Shown in pieces: positions 58,701-64,000 of a stretch of 64,000 nucleotides of DNA (positions within the stretch are counted from its first letter, which is position 1; each line of letters begins with the position of its first letter). Location: positions 26,205,051 through 26,269,050 of the forward strand of contig NW_004624730.1 of NCBI RefSeq assembly GCF_000247695.1, in the 5' to 3' direction. A program made the position numbers and the translations under genes. Source of the DNA: Heterocephalus glaber. Lineage: Eukaryota; Chordata; Mammalia; Rodentia; Bathyergidae. The notes below the pieces were generated by a model. That model had not been told where the DNA came from and did not search any database. It was given only the letters and a program-made list of their open reading frames with translations.

Positions 58701-61700
58701 TCAACTCTCTTTTTTTGGGCCATAGAACCATCCAAACGAGTAAACACAAATCCAGAGGCTCTAATGAGGAAGAGATGAGAAACATTTAGTAGAGTACAAA
58801 AAAGTGGTAAATAGGAATAAATTCTTTCACTAATTTACTTATTTATCTTTATGGTTCTTTATTTATCTTTATGACTCCCAGGCCCTGCATGTACTAGACA
58901 AGTTTGAGCTATACCCCCAGAGTTCACTAATTTACTTTAACAAATGTTTCCTAAGCACTTACTAATATGCCAGCCACTTTTTTCTAATATGCAGTCTATT
59001 TTTTTTTTAACTAATATGCAGTCTACATTTTTCTAATAAGTTCAGGGCTTATCTTTAAAATTCTATGCTGCCAGGAAATATTCTCTGACTCTGAAAATCA
59101 TTTTAGAAGGATGAAATGACTAAAACTGGTAAAACAGGTTTTTTTAGTATAAAAAAAGCAATACACATATATAAAACCCTTTACTCAGAGTGAAAATTAC
59201 TGTTGAACTCACTTAAGTGGTGTTTCTATTAAAGATAGGAATGCTGTAAATTGAGAAACCACTAAACTCTTTATGTTGGGATTCTTCTTTCTTAAGTCAA
59301 TCAAAGCATGCATAAGAGCATTAATCTGAAAAAAATTAAGATACTCATTAAATTCCATTTTTCAACTGGGAAAATAAGTGCAATGTTATTTTTTAAAATG
59401 TATCAAATTAACATGTAATAATTGTATATATTAATGTGGTTTATAGCAGTATCTCCATATATCCACATAACTTGCTGATATAACTGCAGCATTTGACATA
59501 ACTAATCAAATCCCAAAATTTTTAACAGAAAGGTCTTGGCATTTTTTTTAACTAAAAGGCAAAAGTGAAAGACTAATTTAAAAAATATAAACACTGAAAG
59601 AATATTGTAATAATCTCAACCCCTTTCTTTTTGCTCACAAATTTACCACTTAAAAAAGCCAGTAGTCACCAAGATTATATTCAAACGATGAGATTAAAAG
59701 TAGAATTACTACTGTTATATGGTGTATATTTCCTTATATAAATATAAAGCAAATATATAAATGTTTTCAAATGTACTTTACCTTTGAACTGGATGTCCAT
59801 TCCATATTAGACTTTTTTTCATTGTCACATGTCATTTCTTCTGGAGGACATTCTAGTAAATTGTCTCCATGAATATCATTTCTGCATAAAGGGCATTTAG
59901 CATGTGGCTATATTAGAAAAAGGAAAGTATGAGCCATACTTACTCAGAATAAAAGAAATACAGCACACTACATGAAACTGTTCTTCAGAAAAAATATCCT
60001 TCTCAATGACTTAAGCTAATAGTTTATAAAGCTTATTATAGCTTATAAAGCTATCAGATCTGGCTAAATCCTATCAGGTTAATTCAAAGCAACATCTGTT
60101 GTACCTACACTAGTAAAATGAGATTACATCTTAAATAACCTAGATACCAAACACCATTACAATAAAAAAGATTCTGAAACTAAAACTATGTTAGAAATTA
60201 GTACAACGGAGACTATGGGAGGACTTCATGGAGGGAGAGGGCTAATGATTAGAAGAAGATAAAAGGAGACCTGAATAAATAGCTTACATGTTCACATTAT
60301 AGTTCAGTAAACTGTACAATTATAATTTGTTCATTTTTCTACATGTATCAATTTAAAATGCTAAGAAAAGCTTTTGCACTAACTGAAGACTGCTTAAACC
60401 TCAAAATATTTTACCACATAAAAGAATCCAGACCTACTTTATCCAAAATAATAGCAAATAGCCACGTGTCAAGTCTTTGAAGTGTGGTCAAGTCAAGAAT
60501 ACAATACTACCAGATTTTGAAGACTTATTTTAAAAATAATTTAGAAAGTGTAACATATTACATTAATATTTTTATTTTGGATATACTGGCCTAAATTAAA
60601 TGTATGATAAAAATTAATTTCATGTTTCCTTTACTTTGTAAAACACAGTTATTAGAAAACTTTACTTTTGTGTCTCACATTACTCTATTGTATGTATTGG
60701 ACAGCAATGATCTAAACAGTTCGTTAAACTAGGATTACTGACTGTAAGACAATGCCTCCAAAGTAATGACTTTCTATGTTAAAAGAACTTAATTAAGAGA
60801 CATATCACCTATTATTGGAATAATTAACCATAAAAGGTCATTATTAAATCCAAGACTTAAACTAACACTCTCTTAGACTTGTGTTTTCATTTACACTAAA
60901 GAAAGGTGCTTCCACCAAATACCAAGCCTACACTAAGCAAAAAACTAACCTGCTCATTCTGAATGACTTGGCAAATACAAGGTTTACAAAATACATGTGC
61001 ACAATGTGTTATCACAGGAACTGTTAAAGAATCCAGGCAAATTGCACATTCTTCATCTGAACCAGAGCTCAGAATTAATTTCATCTTCTTTATTAACATC
61101 TTTCTCAGTTCTTCAGGTGTATCATTTCCTGGAGAAAAGGCTAGAAAATTAATTTCAGAGCAAAATTTGTAATCACTAGACAATTTAATCTATTTTACAT
61201 AAGGAAATGTTCTGCTTGCCAGTTCCGTATAGGTAGTCTTTCATCTTTTTCTGTCATAACAGGCTGAATTTGAAATTTTAAGAAAAATTCAGAAGACAAT
61301 AAGCCAACTTACCTAATTTATACAGAGGCATCATTATAATATGGTCTGCCCACACTGGCACAGAAGAAAAGGCAGATCCAAAGTGAAACTTTCATCTAAG
61401 TGTATGTATCACTGAAAATCCTGAAAAGAACTCAGAATTCTATTTCACTGGTAAAAAATGTTTGTATAGATTTACTATTTTGGTTCACTAAAACATTAAT
61501 GTCCATTTCACAAAACAAAACCACAAATCAAGTTTAGGCCCTATAAAAATATCTCATTCAGATTTAAATATCTCTAAAAAATGTAATAGTATGAACCAAT
61601 CATATTTCTTTACCTGAAGGACCACTGGATGACACTGCATTTGTAAGAAGGTGAGTATGACAACAAATCTGCCGCAATCTAAGCAAAAGACCCAGGACAT

Positions 61701-61738
61701 CTGCATAGTGTGCAAGGACAGTTCCTTCATTAAAATAC
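52578..61738 (-). CDS. HLTF: helicase-like transcription factor, 3' part (last 7 coding exons)
   Basis: HLTF is a nuclear SWI/SNF2 translocase with a RING E3 ligase inserted between its two helicase lobes; it remodels stalled replication forks and polyubiquitinates PCNA. Exons, in gene order on the minus strand: 61738-61614, 61128-60950, 59907-59782, 59325-59213, 58760-58580, 55655-55575, 52730-52578. They total 958 nt and encode the last 318 residues in one frame with consistent GT-AG junctions. Visible: C3HC4 RING beginning CAICLDS (first Cys falls at human position 760 when counted from the end of a 1009-residue protein), the LVVSQF, RLDGSM and LKAGGVGLNL helicase motifs, and motif VI (QCFDRCHRLGQ). 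The N-terminal HIRAN domain and first helicase lobe are absent and should lie right of 64000. No defect was found. Confidence 0.97.
53532..53660 (+). mobile_element. B1-like SINE
   Basis: GCTGGGTGTGGTGGCTCATG, GCTAGCCTGGGTTACAATAG, ACTCTATCTCAAAA. Confidence 0.9.
53795..53985 (-). mobile_element. B4-like SINE
   Basis: Inverted ID half (GATTGAATCCAAGGCCTTCA) then inverted B1 half (GTTGCCCAGGCTGGGCTTGA, AGTGCTGGGATTAAA). Confidence 0.85.
54017..54097. mobile_element. 81-bp hAT-type MITE
   Basis: Starts CAGTGATGGTGAACCTTTTA and ends TAAGTTTGCCACCACTG, near-inverted repeats. Flanks GTCTA-C and GCCTAGAC fit a decayed GTCTAGAC, the 8-bp nTCTAGAn-type duplication of hAT elements. It also contains the palindrome GGCACATGTGCC. 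Confidence 0.8.
54885..55255 (+). mobile_element. old L1 3' end
   Basis: CAGGGGCTGGGAGAGAGCAG, GTTCTGGAGATGGATGGTGG, then CATTTTACCACAATGAAAG: ancient L1 tail. Confidence 0.8.
55575..55655 (-). CDS. HLTF: HLTF exon: helicase motif VI
   Basis: 81 nt, exactly 27 codons, phase 0. It encodes AWNPAAEDQCFDRCHRLG and QKQEVIITK: the arginine-finger motif VI (QCFDRCHRLGQ) of SNF2 enzymes. Acceptor TTTTTATTAG, donor GTGAGT. Confidence 0.96.
55838..56059 (+). mobile_element. Tigger-type MITE with TA duplication
   Basis: TA, then CTGGTTGATTATCCCTTATC to ATTAGGGATGCTCAAACTG, then TA. Inverted ends of the GAGCATCCCTAATCC class also seen at 8436-8451. Confidence 0.85.
56462..56622 (+). mobile_element. B4-like SINE
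   Basis: CTGTAATCTCAACACTATCA, CCCTGTCTCAAAATAAAA, GGCAGGGGATGTAGCTAAGT, TGATCCCTAGCACC. Confidence 0.8.
56749..56834 (-). mobile_element. ID-type SINE
   Basis: T-run, GGTACTGAAGATCGAACTTG, GCTTGCGCAGGCGGCAAAAC, GAGCTAAATCCCCAGCTC. It keeps CpGs (GCGC), hinting at relative youth. Confidence 0.9.
58240..58440 (+). mobile_element. MIR
   Basis: CTTTAGTTTCCTCATCTGTA, AAAATAGAGACAATCATGTT: MIR core. Confidence 0.8.
58580..58760 (-). CDS. HLTF: HLTF exon: helicase motifs IV-V
   Basis: 181 nt, acceptor CTCATTAG, donor GTAAGT. It encodes SGFVFTRLDGSMAQKKR, IQCFQNTETGSP, and motif V LLSLKAGGVGLNL, ending at VFLMDP. Human has Ser where this has Cys after NL (from memory). The first base completes a lysine codon split with the previous exon. 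Confidence 0.96.
59213..59325 (-). CDS. HLTF: HLTF exon: start of second helicase lobe
   Basis: 113 nt, acceptor TTTCAG, donor GTGAGT. It encodes INALMHALIDLRKKNPN followed by KSLVVSQFTAFLSLIETPL, the strand that opens the helicase C-terminal (RecA2) lobe. Confidence 0.95.
59782..59907 (-). CDS. HLTF: HLTF exon: RING finger end and acidic linker
   Basis: 126 nt, 42 codons in phase 0. It opens PHAKCPLCRNDIHG, supplying the last two zinc ligands (CPLC), then a Glu/Asp-rich linker PPEEMTCDNEKKSNMEW. The linker is the least conserved part compared with what I recall of the human protein. Confidence 0.95.
60950..61128 (-). CDS. HLTF: HLTF exon: RING finger, first part
   Basis: 179 nt between a TTTTCTCCAG acceptor and a GTTAGT donor. 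It encodes NDTPEELRKMLIKKMK and then most of the C3HC4 RING: CAIC, HCAHVFC, KPC, ending at IQNEQ. The RING confers PCNA-directed ubiquitin ligase activity in HLTF. The longer open frame in this region runs into flanking introns. Confidence 0.96.
61129..61613 (-). other. HLTF intron before the RING exon
   Basis: Donor GTAAAG at 61613, acceptor TTTTCTCCAG at 61129. Nothing else seen. Confidence 0.85.
61614..61738 (-). CDS. HLTF: HLTF exon: pre-RING helical linker
   Basis: 125 nt, minus-strand acceptor CTCCTCCCAG and donor GTAAAG. It encodes YFNEGTVLAHYADVLG, then a leucine-rich RLRQICCHTHLL segment, then NAVSSSGPS. This is the end of the first helicase lobe region leading to the RING. It is the most 5' HLTF exon inside the window. 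Confidence 0.94.
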
Positions 61739-61803
61739 CTGGGAGGAGGGTAAAAAATTTAAGATGCATCATGTACACATACCAACTATTATCAATGAAT
61801 GCA

Positions 61804-61831
61804 GATGATGATGATGATGATGATGATGATG
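61804..61831. repeat. (GAT)n trinucleotide repeat
   Basis: Nine GAT units, 65 bases from an HLTF exon, intronic. Confidence 0.95.
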
Positions 61832-61972
61832 GGAAAGGAGGATCTAAAGAGGCAGGGAGGGAGGTGAGGAGGGGAAGGGAAATAAAAAGAATCAAGATGT
61901 AAGCACATATACTCACTCCCTAAGATGAATGCAATCATGTATTCCCAACATGAACTAATAAAAAAAATCACA
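61832..61972 (+). mobile_element. L1 3' tail
   Basis: G/A-rich then ACATGAACTAATAAAAAAAA; like the tail at 376-500. Confidence 0.6.
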
Positions 61973-62439
61973 GGCAAACACTTTTAAGAGTGTAGGGGCC
62001 TCTAGGAGCCTCTGGGCCTAAAAATCTCTCCAACTAGGATGCACACACAACTGGAGCCGCCCAAGAGCATTCCCAAAGCTCCCTGAAGCTATCTTGGTGC
62101 TCCATTCTTAGGCTGCCACTTGTATTTTTGAAAAGAAACATAAAAAGCATTTTATATAAAATCAGGCAATAACATACAATGAGATGAAATGCAAAATGTC
62201 CATATACAATACAGGAGAGGGGTCTCAGACTTTCTATTCTGTTAAGAGCTAAAGTCTAGAATCTGGATCCTCCTTTTGTTATTTGGGATAAACCCTTTCT
62301 GTACTTCACAAAAGCAAATAAGGTGTGATTTGCTCAAAAGGATGCAAGCTAATGAACCGGCAAGAAATAGAACCAAGTTTTCTTGAGTCCTCAGTGAGAA
62401 TTCCTTCTGTAATATGACAAGGTTACTATAGAAAACTAA

Positions 62440-62640
62440 TTTTTATTAAGGATCTACCACATGTCAGGCACAACACTGGAGTCCTCCATATACCCCCCAT
62501 TAAATGTCAAATCATCCTTTGATATCAGTGCTATGTCTAATATGGAGATGATGAAATTGAGGACCTGGCCAGACAAGTAGTTTGTCCCAAGTCACACATA
62601 CTTGTGGCAGTAGAAAGGGGATTAGAATATATGTGCCTTT
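62440..62640 (+). mobile_element. MIR-like fragment
   Basis: TCTACCACATGTCAGGCACA, then GATGATGAAATTGAGGACCT and TCCCAAGTCACACATAC: MIR tail order. Confidence 0.7.
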
Positions 62641-62699
62641 TGTCTAGTTCCACTGCATCTCTTTGTAGGTTGGGAGACTATGTGCACACACATTAAATT

Positions 62700-62930
62700 T
62701 ATTTCAGTATTCTTTTGCTATCTGTAGCTGTCTGAAAAATAGCCCCCCCCGCAAATACTGGGTCCTAACCCCTAGAAACTATAAATGCTACCTTATAAGG
62801 AAAAAAGGTCTTTGCAGAAGTGATTAAGGTCTTAGGGTAAAGAGATTACCCAGGATTATTAAAGCGAGCCCTTAGATACAAGATGCATTCCTAGAAGGGG
62901 GAAATGGAGAGAAATTTGACACATAGCAAG
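62700..62930 (+). mobile_element. old LTR-like repeat, family unresolved
   Basis: TGGGTCCTAACCCCTAGAAA, CAGAAGTGATTAAGGTCTTA, TTACCCAGGATTATTAAAGC follow the order of a common mammalian repeat I cannot name with certainty. Confidence 0.5.
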
Positions 62931-62933
62931 AAT

Positions 62934-63540
62934 GTTACGGTTTGAATGTTTATATTCCCCCCTCCTAATTCATATGCCAGAAACCTCATCACTAATGTGA
63001 TGGTATTAGATATGGCCTTTGAGGATAAAGATTAGATCAGAAAGCAAGAGCCCTTTTATTAGTCTATTTTCTAGTGCAGTAACAAAATACCTGAAAGCTG
63101 GGTAATTATACAGAAAAGAGGTTTAAGTCACAAACTAAAAAATTCAAGATTAGGAAGCCCTATGTATTTGGTTGCTGATGAGGGCCCACCTGGCTGCATC
63201 AGAAATGGTAGATTGCATCATGGTAGGGACATGTGCCAGAGAGAGGAATCAAAACAGGCAAACAGGAAACCAAAGCTTCAGGAATAGCCTTGCTCTTTTT
63301 ATAACAACCCATTCTTGTGGGGACTAAGTAACCCCAAGAAACAAACATTAACCCCTTTGGAGGGCAATATCCATAATTACCAAATTATCTCTCTGCAAAA
63401 CCCCTCTTTGTGAAGGTTCTACCACCTCTCATATTGCCACATTGAGTTCCAAGCTTCAACATAAGAACCCTTAGGAAACAAACTGAAACCATATCCAAGC
63501 CCTCATGAATGAGATTAATGCACTTAGAAAAGAGGCTCCA
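62934..63540 (+). mobile_element. MaLR LTR (MST-like), split by another LTR
   Basis: Left part TGTTACGGTTTGAATGTTTA to AGCAAGAGCCCTTT (62934-63057); right part resumes GCCCTCATGAATGAGATTAA at 63500. Old endogenous retrovirus-like LTR without coding sequence. Confidence 0.75.
63058..63499 (-). mobile_element. MaLR-type LTR nested in the previous one
   Basis: Inverted LTR: TTAGTCTATTTTCTAGTGCA, AAAGCTGGGTAATTATACAG at one end and AAACTGAAACCATATCCAA at the other. GCCCT borders both sides. Confidence 0.75.
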
Positions 63541-63680
63541 GAGAGGTGAGAGCAGAGAGGGAGAGACGAAACAGGGAGAAAGGAGAGAGGGGAGAGAGGA
63601 GAGAGGAGAGTGAGGGAGAGAGAGAGGAGAGGGAGTGAGAGGGGGGAGAGAGAGGAGTGAGGAGAAAGAGGAGAGAGAGA
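63541..63680. repeat. GA-rich purine tract
   Basis: About 140 bases almost entirely G and A, mostly GAGA and GGAGA units, with scattered T/C. Possibly expanded from the LTR tail. Confidence 0.85.
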
Positions 63681-64000
63681 ATCACTGGGAATTACTGGGA
63701 AGGAACTGACAGGAATATGAGAAGCTGCAGAGAAGTTGGAGAAATGGACAATGCAGAAAAATTAACAAAATCATCTGGACTCTCTCCCTGGCTCACAACT
63801 TATGGGGAGAAGAACCTGGCTCTCGAGAAGCAAGATAAGTACCCAAGGCTGGGAGATCCAGGGAGAAACAGTGGCAGACTGGGCCAGGGGCATGGACCTC
63901 AGGAAAAGCCCACAACTGTTGTAAACTGCAAAAGTAAAATAGGGCTTTTTGCTCTGAAAGGACACCTTCTACACGACATGCAACAGCCTGAGAGGGATTC

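Larger units (their letters stand above)
58761..60949 (-). other. HLTF introns between RING and motif IV-V exons
   Basis: Three introns separated by the exons at 59213-59325 and 59782-59907. Contains an ID-like scrap near 58875-58925 and a short direct duplication at 58984-59025; 59910-60949 is AT-rich with no feature seen. Confidence 0.8.
61739..64000 (-). other. HLTF intron running off the right edge
   Basis: No upstream HLTF exon (expected to end in an ATIGR-like peptide) was found to 64000. Holds a trinucleotide repeat, an L1 tail, a MIR, old LTRs and a GA-rich tract. Confidence 0.75.

Noticed and set aside
61739..64000. Search for a further upstream HLTF exon
   Set aside because: No minus-strand stretch matching the expected preceding peptide with flanking AG/GT was found.
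1..64000. CRISPR arrays, bacterial operons or novel defence systems
   Set aside because: The sequence is vertebrate nuclear DNA with spliced genes and SINE/LINE repeats; no regularly spaced repeat array or operon-like gene packing exists.

Overview
This is a mammalian nuclear genomic window: GT-AG introns, one CpG island, and a dense load of interspersed repeats. Many short tRNA-derived SINEs of the rodent ID type, B1-like 7SL SINEs and B1-ID (B4-like) fusions point to a rodent. The ID subfamily and the B1 forms do not look like mouse or rat; a beaver-like, squirrel-like or hystricomorph rodent is possible, but I cannot name the species from sequence alone.

Two protein-coding genes are present, tail to tail. 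GYG1 (glycogenin-1, + strand) is complete. Its promoter lies in a CpG island near 13.5-14.3 kb and eight coding exons run from 13781 to 47366. They join in frame to 350 codons with the catalytic and self-glucosylated residues intact. HLTF (helicase-like transcription factor, - strand) is partial. The last seven coding exons lie between 61738 and 52578 and give the C-terminal 318 residues: RING finger, the second helicase lobe and the C-terminus. Earlier HLTF exons must lie beyond the right edge. This GYG1/HLTF arrangement is the one known from human 3q24.

Layout: 1-13.5 kb is intergenic, filled with L1 3' ends, a fossil Tigger/Jerky-like DNA transposon, MIR, MER5-like and ID insertions. 13.5-48.0 kb is GYG1, with two large repeat-laden introns (intron 4 about 10.9 kb, intron 5 about 15.0 kb). 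Intron 5 holds a C2H2 zinc-finger pseudogene and an antisense L1. 48.0-52.6 kb is the shared 3' flank. 52.6-61.7 kb is the HLTF 3' part. 61.7-64.0 kb is HLTF intron with nested MaLR LTRs and a purine-rich tract.

The genes do unrelated jobs: GYG1 primes glycogen synthesis in the cytoplasm; HLTF is a nuclear DNA translocase and E3 ubiquitin ligase in replication-fork damage tolerance. I found no new gene system. The items most worth a second look are small retroposition and transposon scars: a U2 snRNA fragment with target-site duplications, a poly(A)-only insertion, an 81-bp hAT MITE, a zinc-finger relic and a Jerky-like transposase fossil.
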